64,000 nt of DNA from Rhipidocladum racemiflorum. Lineage: Eukaryota > Streptophyta > Magnoliopsida > Poales > Poaceae. This document shows positions 1 to 12,120 of this stretch, piece by piece. The position numbers were made by a program, and so were the translations under genes. Each line of letters begins with the position of its first letter. Positions within the stretch are counted from its first letter, which is position 1. The stretch is taken from contig CM070572.1 in NCBI GenBank assembly GCA_036346355.1, positions 36,679,944 through 36,743,943 of the forward strand, read 5' to 3'. The notes below the pieces were generated by a model, which was not told where the DNA came from, made no database searches, and saw only the letters and a program-made list of their open reading frames with translations.

Positions 1-575
1 AATGCCATCTCCTTGGCTCTTCCCCAATTTTTCTTTTTATCAGCTTTATCAATGTCTTGTTCGACGATTCGGCCTGTCCGTTGGCCTGAGCGTAGTAAGG
101 GGAGGAGTTGAGTAATTTTATCCCAAGACTTTCCGCAAACCCTTTGAAATCGTTGGACATGAACACAGTACCCTGATCAGTAGTGATTGTTTGTGGAATC
201 CCAAACCGATAGACGATGTGTTCATTTACAAAGTCGATCAGTTCTTTACTAGTAACCTTCTTGAGTGGCACAGCCTCAACCCATTTTGAGAAATAATCCG
301 TGGCTGCAAGGATGAATTTATGTCCTTTCTTTGGATGACGGAAATATCGGCCGATTATGACTATTACCCATCCTCTAAAAGGCCATGGCTTGGTCAGCGG
401 ATGTAAAGCCGATCTTTGGTCTTGTTGTATGTTACCAAACTTTTGACACGTTTGGCATCCTCTATAATATTTGAAGCAGTCTTCTAACATCGTCGGCCAA
501 AAATATCCTGTTCGTCTCAGTATCCATTTCATCTTATGAGCCGATTGGTGTGACCCACAAATGCCTTCATGAACT
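1..575 (-). pseudogene. Integrase fragment of the Tat-like gypsy element
   Basis: The minus-strand translation shows the integrase zinc-binding region at about 572-432 (His-x3-His spacing near HEGICGSH, then a CQTC pair). The catalytic core follows, with TDQGT near 178-160 and the YYAQANGQAESSNK stretch near 105-60 that carries the usual glutamate. The C-terminal part is beyond position 1. There is no start codon because this is an internal part of a polyprotein. Confidence 0.7.
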
Positions 576-1028
576 TCACCCATCGCCACTTTGGCTTCCT
601 CGGTTCCCAGACATCTTAATAACAAACCTTCCATAGTCCGAAAGTACAATACGTCTTCTAGTAGAGCATATTTGAGTGCTTTGCGCCTGACCTTCTGCTC
701 GGTCGGCTTGGCTGGATCTGACAAATAATCCCTTATCTCTGTTCTCCAGTCGACAGGGTGAACACATAAGATCGGCCACACGTCTAGCTCGATTGGTCCC
801 TGTCGACCTTCACTCTTGTACCCTGATGCACATTGTGCCAATTGGTTTGCTTTATTATTAGCTTCTCTGGGGATATGTTTTATAGAAAATGTAGTGAACA
901 TCTCGATGATCTGGAGGCATTGATGCAAGTACTGGGTTAGTGCATCATCATTGCATCGGTATTCCCCTTTGACTTGCTGTACAATTAACATCGAATCTCC
1001 AAAAGCTTCGACGTCTTTCACTCCGATG

Positions 1029-1544
1029 CTATCTATGATTGTAGACCCTTAGTAACGCTTCGTACTCTGCTTGATTATTTGAACATCGGCTATTTAGCCG
1101 ATACATGAAGCCATACTCTTGTTTCCTAGGTGAAACTAATATCACACCGATGCCTTCGCCTTCTTGGCACACAGATCCATCAAAATACAGCTGCCAAGGA
1201 GTTACACTAGCTATTCCTAATGTCTCACTTCCTGTGATAAAATCGGCCACAGCTTGTCCTTTCACAGATTTAGCCGACTCATAGGTTAACTCGAACTCTG
1301 TTAAGGCATATGCCCACTTACCAAGCCGACCCCGCAGGATTGGCGCCGATAATATGTATTTAAATACATCGGTTTTGCATATTATAACGCATTTGGAAGC
1401 TAGCATATAATGTCTTAATTTGGTGCAAGCAAAATACAAAGATAGGCATAATTTTTCTACTAGGGGATACCTGGTTTCTGCGTCTAAAAGACGTCGGCTT
1501 AAATAAAATATCGCCCGCTCTTTCCCATCGGCTTCCTGTGTCAA
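1029..1544 (-). pseudogene. RNase H plus archaeal-type RNase H (aRNH) fragment of the gypsy polyprotein
   Basis: This 171-codon open stretch starts in the classical retroelement RNase H (AIFYLSRRLLDAETRYPLVE, then the KTDVFKYIL region). It continues into a second RNase H with the DGSVCQEGEGIGV start and the SNNQAEYEALL motif seen in plant aRNH domains. The methionine at the start is internal, not a real start. The frame closes at 1029 just inside the aRNH domain and the rest lies in another frame. Confidence 0.75.
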
Positions 1545-1619
1545 GACTGCTCCTATTGTGTCTCCTTGGTAGATATATAGAGTCTGAAAGGTATGCCATG
1601 TTTTGGTGCGGTTAACACC

Positions 1620-2783
1620 GTGGGCTCATCGATAACCTTTTATGTCGTCGAAGGCCTTTTCTTTGTCGATCGTTCCCCATTTGAACTCTTGGTTGTCTTT
1701 AATTTTTAGCAGGGTGAAGGCCGAATACGTCTGACAAGTTCGAGATAAAGCGTCGCAAGTAGTTGATTTTCCCTATCAATACTTGTAACTCCTTTTGCTT
1801 GTCGGCGGTTTAGTATCGGCTATAGCTTTTACTTTGGCTTGGTTTACTTCAATTCCTCCTTCATGCATCAGTAAACCCAAGAAATTGTCCACCGATACTC
1901 GGCGCATTTGAGAGGATTCATTTTTAACCCATGCAACCTTGTGCTTTCGAACATCTTTTCGGATCGGCTAAATGTTGCCGATCGTCTTTGGACTTTACCA
2001 CCACATCATCGATGTATATTTCCTGATATTGCCGATCAGGTTATGGAAAATATGATTCATAAGCGCTACCGATAAGTGGCGCCGGCATTTTCAACCCGAA
2101 GGTCATAACCTTCCACTCGTATAGCCCTAAAGCGCTGGGCATCCGGAAAGCCGTCTTGGGTATATCGGCCTCGGCCATGAATATCTGATTGTATCCGGCG
2201 TTCCGTCCAAAAAGCTTATGATTTTATTCCCAGATGCAAGATCGATAAGCATATCGGCTATAGGCATCGGTACTCGTCTTTGGTGTAGCTTTGTTTAAAT
2301 CTCTAAAATCGACACATACCCTAAGTTTGCCATTTTTCTTCTTTCTGAGGGCGATGTTTGAGACCCATTCAAGCGTATCGGCAAGGCCGGATAAACTTTG
2401 CCTCTAGCAATCGTCCTACTTCTTCCTTTATAGCGTCATACAATGTAGGATTAAATCGCCTAGGTACTGTTTGAATGGCCGATACCAGGTTTTATTGGTA
2501 GCCGATGCTCAACTAGTCAGTCGGCTTAAGCCTGGCATTTCGTAGTACTCCCACGCGAAGCAATCTCTATATTTCTTGAGTATTTCGACCAACTTTGCTT
2601 TATAACTGGGTTCTAGTTTGGCACTTACAAACGTTGGTCTTTTATTATCACCTTCCCCAGTGTTGACTTCTTCGAGCAAATCGGCAGAAGTAAATCCTAA
2701 CCCTTTTCTTTCTTCTTCAAAATCCTCAACAGCTTCTTCGTATTCTGTTTGCCGATAGCTCCTGCCCTTTTCCTGTAGCTTTG
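1620..2783 (-). pseudogene. Reverse transcriptase region, heavily frame-broken
   Basis: The upstream linker is readable at 2802-2509 and includes the DCFAWEYYEMPGL signature that precedes reverse transcriptase in this lineage. The YIDDVVV active-site motif can be read from about 2019 to 1998 on the minus strand. No long frame spans the domain, so several indels or stops have accumulated. It cannot encode an active enzyme. Confidence 0.7.
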
Positions 2784-3323
2784 CTAGTATCTTGTACTCC
2801 ATCTTCTTACTACCTCGTCTGTCCGATCAAACGTGTTGGGTTTGACGCTGATCGGCTTGAATCCTGACTTCTCTACGCAGATAAAATCGCAATTGTCCAA
2901 GGCTTTTCCTGATATACACTCGGCTTCTTCGTGTGGCCAATTGGTATCAGGGCTAGCCATGGCGATGTGAGCCGATGTGTCGGCCGGTACGACTTCTACT
3001 GTATCATCGTTCCACTGCACCAATTTTTGGTGCATAGTTGATGGTATACAACAATTGGCATGGATCCAGTCCCGCCCAAGGAGCACGCTGTAATTGCCTT
3101 TGGCTTCAATCACAAAAAATGCAGTCGGCAAAGTTTTATTACCGACTGTCAGTTCTGACACCATCACGCCTTTAGCTTCGGTTGGATCTCCCGTGAAGTC
3201 ATTTAGCACCATATTGGTCTTGATCAAGTCTTCATCGGCTTTACCCAACTTTACGAAAGTACTTAACGGCATCAGTTGATCGTCGCCCGCCATCGACCGA
3301 CATACGAGATATCGGTCGGCCAT
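2784..3323 (-). pseudogene. Aspartic protease region of the gypsy element
   Basis: A 179-codon stretch shows the C-terminal flap-like signature SVLLGRDWIHANCCIPSTMH typical of plant gypsy proteases. The expected catalytic D-S/G-G triplet near the N-terminal end reads AGDDQLMPL instead, so the active site appears lost. The downstream half leads toward reverse transcriptase but in a shifted frame. Confidence 0.65.
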
Positions 3324-3543
3324 TAATATACCCTTTTAGATATAATGGTTTGAGATGCCGATGCATATCTTGTGGCTTTTCGAACACACGTCAGGTGCTC
3401 CGAGACATAAGCTGGCGAACACTTCCTCAGCCGATTCCTCGGTTTTGAACTCGGCAGGTAGAGCGAATACCATGTTTATGTCCATCGGTGGTGTATCATC
3501 CCGGATCATCGGAGAACCGGATTCAATTGATTGGTCTGAATCA

Positions 3544-6310
3544 CTATCGATTTGCTCCTTTTTTCTCCACTCCTTTTTCAAAACCGGTACGGGTCTTAAC
3601 TTGTTGAACGTCCGATCCCTCTCTCTCTCCTTCGGCTTCCCTTTCTTCTTGAGTCTTCAATCGTTGAAGTCTCTGCGTTGTGATTTCTTTGAGACCCGAG
3701 GGGCACCACCTAGGTTTAGGTTCTATCGGCTTTCTTATTTTTCCAGCTAAATTGCTCATCTTGTTGTCAGACTCTATTCCGCTTGTATCAGCCGATAATT
3801 CCTGTTTCCGGGAGGACTTACTTTGCTCTACTGCCGACAACCTTTCATGGACTGGCCGCCTGCTTACTTCTGGTTGATTGCATATTGGTCTAGACAACCT
3901 ATCCTTCACAGATTGGTTTGGTCGATATGCAGACGAGTGTTGCATAGGACAAGATACAACTGTTGGTAAGGTCATCCCTCTTTCCCAGCAAAACTGCCAA
4001 AAGGGACATTGCCGATGTTTCTCTTCTTCAGTAGTCGGCCGATGTGGCACATCTGGCCGCCAACGTTCGTCCCTCCTTTGCCCTGATCGATGAAAACCCT
4101 GGTGTTGTTGAGGGCTATACCTTCGACTTATCCTTTCATATTTCCCCAGGAGTTGTGAGAAGGTCGGCTTTGGTTTGAAATCGGCTCTTTTTGGAGCCCT
4201 CTCAGCTCGATACCATTTACCGACCTCTAAGTCCCCTCTTGGTTTTACTGTTCTTGAGTTTTGTCCATTTTTATCGGCTTCTATTTGTATAGAACCGATA
4301 GTGATCTGTACTGCCTCGTCTCGTGATACAATTCCCTTAGTCGGCTTATCTTCTTCCGCAGGCCTCTCTTTTCGTGAACATTGAACCATGTTGACTTGAA
4401 AAGGGCTCATATCTATCTGCATAGCCGATTCTTCCGCAAATTTTAGCCTACCATCGGCGATGGCCGATTGAATCTGTTGTCGAAAAATATTGCAATCGTT
4501 AGTGTTATGGGAGAATGAATGATGCCATTTGCAATACCTTCGCTTTTTAATCTCCTCGGCCGATGGTATGATGTGCCCTTCTGGTAACCTTATGAGTTTT
4601 TCTTGTAGTAATAAATCAAATATCTTGTCACACTTTGACACATCATACGAGTACTTGACTTCCGCTTTATTCTTTGTCGGCCTAAGCAGAGAGCATACGA
4701 GTGGTTTTTTGGAACCTTTGGCCCACTCGGCTATGTTCACTCGCCGTCGTCGAGGTGTCGCCGAATCGTAATCTACCATGTTTACTTTGGCCTTTTCATT
4801 GCCGTTTGTCTTAAACCTATCTTTAAACCCTTTGCTCTCTGCATATCGGCTTTCATGTGCCGATCTGCGATGGAGTAGGTGGCCCAAGTCGGGAACTCCT
4901 GGCGACAACTTTTCTTTTAATGGAGGGATTAACCCTTGGAACGCTAGGTCGGCCAATTGATCGTCGGGTAATGTTACATCAGAGCACCTATTCCGTGCGC
5001 CCGAAATCTCTTGATATAATCGAGACCGATTCGCCGTATTTCCCATCGAACTAAGATCGTAAATCCTAAGCTCCATAGTTCCCGAAAGAAGTACTCATGG
5101 AATCGGCTTTCTAAATCGTTCCATATATGAACCGAATTAGGTGGCGATTTGTGAACCAAGTGAATGCAAAGTGCCGGATAATGATAAAGGAAACAACCTA
5201 ATTTTTAACCCATCGGATCGTGCCGCCTCCCCACATTGAGCCATGAACCGTCCGATATGCTCAATTGTGGTAATAGAATCATCCCCTGAGAATTTAGCAA
5301 AGTCTGGTATCCTAAAGTTGTGGGGGTATGGCATTCGGTCTATGTAATCGGGGTACGGCTTCCTGTAGCCGATCACTCTCCCTCTGGGTTGTAAACCGAA
5401 CTGCTCTCTCAAAACATTGGCAATTTGTTACGCCCAATTAACATTGTCGGCTTGTGGTGCAGCCGGACACGGCCAATTCTCATTGTTTGCGCCCTGCCCC
5501 CCGAGTGCAAACTCGGGTCTTTGTCCAACTCGCACCTCAGGAGGTCTTGATGCTGCGTCATAATTGTGACTAAAACCTAATGCATCGGGTATGGGCGCGA
5601 AAGGTTCGACGTATGGCACCACCCTATATGGTGCTTGTTTCATGGTTGTGGCCCCTCGTGACTGTGGAACCTGTCCCATTTCGATCGGCTGATAAGCCGA
5701 TAACCCGATGTTATTGGAGGGCGCACTTGATTGATTTGATGCGCCTATCTTGGCTCCATCCGTGTGCCCATGGTAGTGTGTGAACCCATCTCTCTGTATG
5801 CTTGGTTTTAAAACAGTAGGTTGAGCCGGCATCATGATAGGTGCTTGAGCCGACACGTTTACTGTGTTGGTGTTGGGTGCTATGGAATATCTTTGGAGTG
5901 CGTAGGGATGGTTTGTGGTGGATCTAGCAGGCTTCCAGACGCGGCTAATTCTTGAGCAATTGTTTTCACACTATTTTCTATCATCGGCTTTAAAGTAGAT
6001 ACTAGAGCCGATGATTGGTTAATCAATGCGTGATGGATAGTTGCTCGATCATACTTGATAAATCAGCTTGAGCGGGTGCGTATCGGCTTCTGGTCGGATG
6101 TTGAATCTCCGATAGGATTGATGCTTGGGAGTGCAATCTTTTGAGTAACGCCACGGCGTGTTTTACGGAAGCATCGTAGCATCATTTCCTCCGCAGTCGC
6201 CTTCGATCTTCGATTTCTTTCCGTTGCTCGAGGGTTAAATCGGCTATCTGAGGCGCGATTATGGCATCGGTGTTGATATCGGCGGTATCGGGCTTGTCGG
6301 TTGGCGACAT
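3544..6310 (-). pseudogene. gag polyprotein, broken
   Basis: The likely gag start is the ATG at 6310 (MSPTDKPDTADINT), 32 bases inside the LTR end. The coat-like gag core lies in pieces at about 5412-5137 (PHNFRIPDFAKFSG, IGRFMAQCGEA) and 5159-4974 (WNDLESRFHEYFF). The longest open piece, 5076-3544 (510 codons), carries a Cys/His cluster CKWHHSFSHNTNDC near residue 180 and a long basic, low-complexity tail. At least four frame changes or stops separate the pieces. Confidence 0.75.
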
Positions 6311-6341
6311 TCTTTTGGGTCCCATCAGGCGTGCCAAAATA

Positions 6342-7024
6342 TGTTCGCGCCAAAAAGCGTGAAGGGGTTTTAGGCCTCGAACACACAAGACAAACACCGG
6401 GTTTGCAGAGCGTGCGGTCGATTTGACTGAAATCGACAAGGTAGAATTTGTAATTTGATCGAAGCCGATGAACAAGGATCTATCGGCTTTTAGCTAATCG
6501 GCAAGAACCGATTAGGAGATAACTAGACCAACCGATTCTGATTGATCCGGATACAAGGTAAAATCGGCCGGGAAGGCGATGCGCAACAAAACGAAGCAAA
6601 TCAAACCTGGGTGAAATCGGCTAAAATCAACAATCGGCGATGCGCAACTATGTTGATTCCGTCGACTTGCAGAGAGATCTATGAGGCTAAAACAATGTAA
6701 AAGAAAAGCTTGTAAAAGTAGATATGTGTGTTGTTGGATTGATTGATTGCTTGCCGCTTGACACCCACCTCCTTTTATAACACGCCTGGCCGATCCGAGT
6801 TGTACATGGATACGGTGCGTTATCCGTATCGGCCTATTATCTGATTCCCTTTCCTTTTAGAAACGGATTCCTTTTCCGATTCGTTTGATAATTTCTTTCC
6901 ATGCGAATGCTTCCTTTTCGTCTCGGACTGATTTCAATACACGCCGAATTCAGATGCAAACACATACAATTGCTTTTATCCGATTCAAACCCATTTTGCC
7001 ATGTACCGAATTTTGGCGCAAACA
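6342..7024 (-). repeat. 5' LTR of the Tat-like gypsy element
   Basis: On the minus strand the LTR starts TGTTTGCGCC at 7024 and ends GGCGCGAACA at 6342. The termini are inverted and begin TG and end CA, giving 683 bp. Just inside it comes TTTTGGCACGCCTGATGGGA, which matches the usual position of a gypsy primer-binding site, and gag follows. The second LTR is not in the window. Confidence 0.75.
6773..6779 (-). promoter_or_regulatory. LTR TATA box
   Basis: TATAAAA followed by GGAGGTGG lies on the minus strand in the middle of the LTR, where the U3 promoter is expected. Assigned by position and motif only. Confidence 0.5.
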
Positions 7025-7750
7025 CAAACAGAACTGCAGACGAGGTACGGAAATGGATTAGTACTATAATCTACTTTGGAGTTTCAGGCGAAAAAGGCCA
7101 ATGCAACCGCAAGTGGGGAGAAGACTTACTGATAGTCAACTAATTCCATAACACTCGATCCACTGCCAGGTTATCACTTCCAAGTAATCAAAAGGTTCTA
7201 ATACCTCTAAATTGCTACATGGTTTACCCATCTGTATGATTCGCGATTTTGCACCATTTCCATATGTCAGCACTTTTAAAGCGACATTGACCTAACCAGG
7301 GCAATATACAAGTTGTTCTAAGCAGTGCCCTTGTCTATAAATGTAGGGACCTGCAAATTTAATGTTCCAAGTTTGGAGACACTTCACAGCAAGTTTACTA
7401 ACCTTTGTGCAATTTCTTCTTGATTAAATGCACATTGATTTCACTACATTTCGATCGGAAGTACTAGCTCATTAATTTCCATTTCTATTTGATTGACTTG
7501 CAGGCTGAGCGCTGATGCGATTTGATCGCGAGAATAGTTACAATGTTTCTTTCCTTTCAGTTCACCCACCTTATCTTTTTCACTGCTCACTAGTTAGTAA
7601 CCTACAAGGCTACAACCATCTTCGGCTCTTCGCTACCGAAAAGACACGATAACTATGTGTTCCGTGTATCTAGTTACCGTATGGAAGAGCAGTAACTAAA
7701 TCAGCGTAAATACTAATAAAAACGGTGAAAAGAAATTATTTGTGCTGTTA
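7025..7750. other. Intergenic DNA, no gene seen
   Basis: AT-rich sequence between the gypsy LTR and the membrane-protein gene. I see no convincing ORF, RNA gene or terminal inverted repeat. The part nearest 7750 would be the 3' untranslated region of the minus-strand gene. Confidence 0.5.
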
Positions 7751-8206
7751 TTACCTGTCCTGTTTGAAGAATACATAGAAAGCCCCAATCCCAGTGCCGG
7801 CGGCTATCGCAAAGGCTTACAACTCCAAGGGCAGCGACAGCTCAGCCGGCCCGGTCCCCCTGTCCACGGACCCGAACAAGAGCGCGAGCATGATGGTGAG
7901 CACGCAGACAAAGGGTTTGAGCCGGTCCCTCTGCGGCGAGCCGGCGGGCGCCTTCTCGAACTGCCGGAGGATGCAGAACAGCAGCACAAGGCCGATGTAG
8001 CTGAAGGTGACGAACGTGGTGGCTCCTACGTCGCCCCACGAACGGTAGATCGCCATGCCGGAGTTGAGGGTGAGGAAGGAGAAGCCCAGAGCCGAGAGCC
8101 AGGAGAAACTGCAATTCTTATCGTGAACGTCGCGGGGGCGGTCCAGGAGCGGGCCTTCAGGTTCCAGATCCACCGGAGCTATCTGATCTACTTCCTGCGA
8201 AGCCAT
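7751..8206 (-). pseudogene. Small grass multi-pass membrane protein (DUF6490-like) with a premature stop
   Basis: The start ATG at 8206 (MASQEVDQIAPVDLEPEGPL) gives a 129-residue frame that stops at TAA 7819-7817. An acidic N-terminus is followed by hydrophobic segments at about residues 34-54 (SFSWLSALGFSFLTLNSGMA), 62-81 and 97-113. This resembles the small grass-specific membrane family I recall as DUF6490. Past the stop the same frame continues AFAIAAGTGIGAFYVFFK and ends at TAA 7753-7751. That stretch is a convincing fourth membrane helix, so the TAA looks like a nonsense mutation removing about 21 residues. An upstream in-frame ATG at 8359 is less likely because the preceding 51 codons look like leader sequence. 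The function is unknown. It could still be a functional shortened allele. Confidence 0.6.
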
Positions 8207-8343
8207 CGTCGAGGTCGATCGGAGCCGACGAGCACCAAATCGGCGTGGCAAGAGGGAGACGATGCCGACGGAGGAGGGGACGGACGGGGAAGACCGGGAG
8301 AGGGCTCTTTCACACTGTTTGGAAATTGAAACCGAGATCAGAT

Positions 8344-8535
8344 GTAGTCCCCACAACATAAGCAGTCTCCGTAGACCGTTTGATTCAAAAATCGACCATC
8401 AAGATTAACTGAAAATATTATATATTTTTTACTGTGCATAAATAGTGTTCATAGTAGTGTAGCAGATCACTGTTTATAAGTTTCCATCCAGACTGTCGGT
8501 CAGCTCGATGGATGGTTCAGAGCTATGGGGACTAC
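8344..8535. mobile_element. Possible MITE next to the membrane-protein gene
   Basis: The segment begins GTAGTCCCCACAACAT and ends with the complement GAGCTATGGGGACTAC, a short imperfect terminal inverted repeat, and has an AT-rich core. I could not define a target-site duplication. It would lie about 140 bp upstream of the gene start at 8206. Confidence 0.4.
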
Positions 8536-10198
8536 TTAAGTTACAAGTTACCGTCTCCAAAGCAACCGCACCTTATCCCTGCTCCATAGACTTTGACTTT
8601 GACTTTTTGATTTATGATTTAAAGCTAGTTTTTTGATTTAGTGAGTTTATGAATAGTTTTTTTTATTTAATGAGTTTAAAAATAGTTTGCTTTTAAGTCA
8701 AGTTAACATTCTAATATTTTGATGGCTTGTTCCATGGACTGCCGAGTTGCTGATGGCTCTCAACTCATACACGTACGGGTTCGTTCTTAGGTGGTGATTT
8801 TTTGTAGGCGTCCGATGGCGATTGGCGTCTATATGCACAACTGGAGCGAAACTCCAGCGAGGAGGAGCTGTACAAGTCTGCAAAGTTTCGGAGAAGCTTC
8901 GTTCGCAAGGGTAGTCAGGCTTAAATTTAGGATTAGCAAGGAAACATGAATTTTTACCATCGTAACACGACATATGTTAGATGCTTTTAAGCTATTGGTA
9001 ATAAAAGCTTTCTTAGATGCAAAATTTTTATACTGAAAAACAACACAAAGTCATGATCATGACGATGATATCTTTCGGTGCAGTTTTTCGTAGTGTTCAC
9101 CTTGGGGTTGGGAGTGCGTACGGCGAATTTTGCTCATTTTTCGTAGTGTTCTCACTACGTATGTTTAGGTTTTGATCTCCATGGTTATTGGAGTGAAAAA
9201 CCTTAGAATACTTGGGGTAAAATTAGAAGCTCCTACGGTTTGATTTGTTTCTTCCTTCCGCTAATACGTCTGTACATCAGTACATGACTGAGAGGTCGTA
9301 CGTGAATTTGGCATGAATTTCTGACCTTATGGTGGAAATTTTCTACTCCTATCTCTTCTATCTAATTCGGCGGAGTGAGACTTTTGCTAGTTTATTCTGA
9401 ATTGTGCTTCAAAATTTTGTTTTGGCTTAGCAATATCGTGGTGTGGCTTGACATCGAACCAAATGCTGTAGCGAGTCTTCCTACTATTACATAGTTGAAA
9501 CAAACATATCTTCATTTGTACTGTTTCGTTTCCATTTCCGATGTATTCTGGTACCAATACCGTTTACGATTGTCGGACCAAACACCACCTAAATTTGAAC
9601 GTTTGGAATTGGGCAACAAACTGATTCGCGAGAGCAATTAAGCTCAACGTTAATATTCGAAAAGGAAAGGCTTCATGTAGATTCGAAATCTGGAGTAGGA
9701 AGCTGATCTGCGTGAGCAACCGAGCTTAGATTCGCTGGGAGACGTAAACTAAATATACATACGAAACATTCGGAGGAGGCTGACCAAGAAACTCCGCATG
9801 ACAGCGCGCGTGAGAAAGCATGCAGTTCAAAGTTCAAGATTTGAAAAAAAAAACGAAACACTATAAAATTTGAACATTATTAGCGAGAAGCAGATTTACA
9901 TGCGCAAGCAAAATTGATTTGCAAGGAGGACCCGTGTAAACTAATCTGGATTATTTGGGTAAATTTTTGGCAAAATTTCAAGTTTATTCAGCATGAAGTC
10001 ATGAACAGCAACATCCAGCAAAATTGGGAGTAGGATCAAAGCTCCGATTCAAGTACATCTTGAACTTTATAAAAATTTTTGAGAATAATAAGCAAGGAAG
10101 ATCATAATTACCAGCGAAGACGCGGGCTTGCGCGACGACGGAGGTAAATTAGTTTCCGGGTATTTGCCACGGGGAAACAGGTTGGAGTACCCGTTTTA
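8536..10198. other. Intergenic DNA without recognisable genes
   Basis: About 1.7 kb of sequence with short poly-T and direct TTTAGTGAGTTTATGAATAG-like repeats near 8630-8690. No ORF has protein-like composition, and no transposon termini were recognised. Confidence 0.5.
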
Positions 10199-10538
10199 GG
10201 CTGTGTTTGTTTAGGCTTCTGCTTAGGCTTATTTGGCTTCTAGGCCTTCATAAGTCACAATCCAAAACAAATAATAATTTTTCAGCTAGCTGGAGAGGAG
10301 AAGCTCCAGCCCAATTTGCACTACACGAGAGAAGCAAGGAAAACGATGCTTCTCGGGCTGGCTGGAGCTTCTGAAAATCCCACTTCCCTGGTACCTTTGC
10401 AACTTGATCTTATTTACAAAAAATTGCCACCCCCTTCATTAAGTCTCTTCCAGCTCCAGCCTCCAACTCCAGCAGGCCAGCTAGCTTCTTCCAGCTCCAG
10501 CAGCTTCTCCTCCAGCACCAGCCTAAACAAACACAGCC
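10199..10538. mobile_element. PIF/Harbinger (Tourist-like) MITE
   Basis: Perfect 18-bp terminal inverted repeats, GGCTGTGTTTGTTTAGGC at 10199-10216 and its complement at 10521-10538, are flanked by a TTA duplication at 10196-10198 and 10539-10541. The 340-bp element is full of AGCTCCAGC/GCTGGAGCT words. A plus-strand open stretch inside it (10316-10594) runs out of the element and is not a gene. Confidence 0.85.
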
Positions 10539-10614
10539 TTATAGCCAGTAGAGGAAGGCGGAAGCGTCGTTTCCCAGTTGGTCCACCACCATGACCAGCT
10601 TTCTTTTTAATGTA

Positions 10615-10875
10615 CTAGCTACATGCCCGTGCGTTGCTACGAAAAACAAAATTGATAACGAAAAATAAAGATTAAAAAATAAAAAAAATTATTTTACAAG
10701 ATCAAACATCTATCTTTAACGCTTCGTTTCTTGTGAAAGCTGGCTAATTAAAGCAACGTTTCGTTTCTTGAGTAGGGCAATTAAGCAGGGCAATTAAGTA
10801 GAGCAATTAAACAGGGCAATTAATGACGTGTAGAATGGACCACTGCCACCAAGTGGTGCTTTAGAATAGTAGAGA
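10615..10875 (-). mobile_element. Short non-autonomous Helitron
   Basis: On the minus strand the element starts TCTCTACTATTCTAAAGC (10875 downward), the canonical Helitron 5' end. It ends GCAACGCACGGGCATGTAGCTAG at 10615, a CTAG terminus. It sits between a host A (complement of 10876) and T (complement of 10614), as expected for Helitron insertion at AT without duplication. At 261 bp it has no coding capacity. Confidence 0.75.
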
Positions 10876-10919
10876 TTAAATGGGTCCCATTGGTAGTTTT
10901 TCCGGACATACGTTTCTAA

Positions 10920-11211
10920 GGGCATCTACAGTGGTATAGACGGTAGCTGTCTATAGTATACCTCCATGTCATCTACAGACAGTACTAAAGATAACTTATA
11001 CAATAGATTGTCTATATAGCTGTCTGTAATGCTCTCTCATATAATTAATAGATTGTCTGTACAATGGTATATACACTATAAAGCTGTCTATAAGGCTGTC
11101 TGTTAAATAGTAGACAACATATTTCTCTCTCTTCTCTCTCTCCTCCACATCATCTAAAATCTGATGTGGCGTACCCTTATAGACAGCTGATATGTACCAT
11201 TGTACATGTCC
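10920..11211. mobile_element. PIF/Harbinger-type MITE with TAA duplication
   Basis: The element starts GGGCATCTACAGTGGTATAG and ends as the imperfect complement ACCATTGTACATGTCC. TAA flanks it at 10917-10919 and 11212-11214. Internally it repeats the words CTGTCTATA and TAGACAG, giving a strongly self-complementary AT-rich core, plus a CT tract before the right end. Confidence 0.75.
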
Positions 11212-12120
11212 TAACCCGTGGTGTTGCCAATCGTTTCACTCCATGCAAACTTGGATCTCTATTTTCATGATCTTCAACCACCACGGAAGGGCGCTGCTGG
11301 CAGAAGCTGAATAGTCCGGAAAGTATCAATGGGACCACTGACTCAACTGGCAGAAAGGTATGTGTAGGCTAAAACCGCTAAACTGTATGCAATACACACG
11401 GTGAGTGCAAGAGTGGCCATTGACTAAGCATGGGAGAAGAAGTCTCATTTAAAACCGCTTGCTAATAAAGGAAAAAGGGATGTATTTTAATTTCCTGATA
11501 AATCATTGGGTGCTAGCGTCATTCCAACTTCACCTTTCGAAAAGCTAGCAAGCCTATCCAAATAACTTAATTTTTAAGCAGTTTTTGACATAATCTACAA
11601 ATTATATATAAAAGCTAAAAGCCAAAAGTTGAAAGCTAAGTTGAACCTTTTTTTGCAGCTTATTGCTAAGAGAAATTTTTTTTTTTTGTCAAACGGTCTT
11701 TTATAAAAAGCTACAACTAATTTTCAGCCTAGAAAGCTAAAAAACAACTTTTCAGAAAATCTACAGCTCCGCCAAATAAGCCCTTTAGCTATTGTTGCGT
11801 GTCTTGAAGTCCTTTGGTTAGTGGGGTGGCAGAGCAGAACTAAATCCCTATGCGGCCAATACTCCATATATTATAGCTGGAAGCTTTCCGTTCTCCTCCG
11901 GCGTCTACATCATTTTTTAGCCGACGTGTTCCCTCTGCGTTGCGCCGCGTCGCAAGTTTGCTCGTTCGTTGGTACAGCTTAAATATTTTGGCGCGATCAT
12001 ATGGCAACAGCGCTCACGCGGCATAGTGGTAAGACATCTCATCGTAACGCCAGCAACCACGCCTTTGAGCCTCACCCGCACGATTTTTGCCGGGCCGACG
12101 CGTGACGGCACTGTGTGGCA
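11212..12120. other. Intergenic DNA with transposon-like AT-rich sequence
   Basis: No gene recognised. Around 11540-11790 there are repeated AAAGCTAAAAGC/AGCTACAAC words ending CCGCCAAATAAGCCC, reminiscent of a decayed hAT-type MITE, but I could not place its termini. A GC-rich stretch at 11880-12120 shows no coding signature. Confidence 0.4.

Larger units (their letters stand above)
1..7024 (-). mobile_element. Ty3/gypsy retrotransposon, Tat-like lineage, 5' LTR to integrase, cut by window edge
   Basis: Read on the minus strand the order is LTR (7024-6342), gag (from 6310), protease, reverse transcriptase, RNase H, a second RNase H and integrase, running off the left edge. The second, archaeal-type RNase H domain between RNase H and integrase is typical of the Tat group of plant gypsy elements. 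The frame is broken many times, so this is a decayed, non-functional copy. The 3' LTR is outside the window, so the target-site duplication cannot be checked. The strand is rich in the short word ATCGGC/GCCGAT throughout, unlike the flanking DNA. Confidence 0.85.

Noticed and set aside
7742..8329. 195-codon plus-strand ORF
   Set aside because: It is the antisense shadow of the minus-strand membrane-protein gene, with no domain. Its composition follows from the GC-rich coding strand opposite.
8207..8359. Upstream in-frame ATG for the membrane-protein gene
   Set aside because: The added 51 residues are Ser/Arg-rich and look like translated leader, and MASQEVDQ is the more natural start.
10316..10594. 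92-codon ORF
   Set aside because: It lies mostly inside the Tourist-like MITE and consists of its low-complexity repeats.
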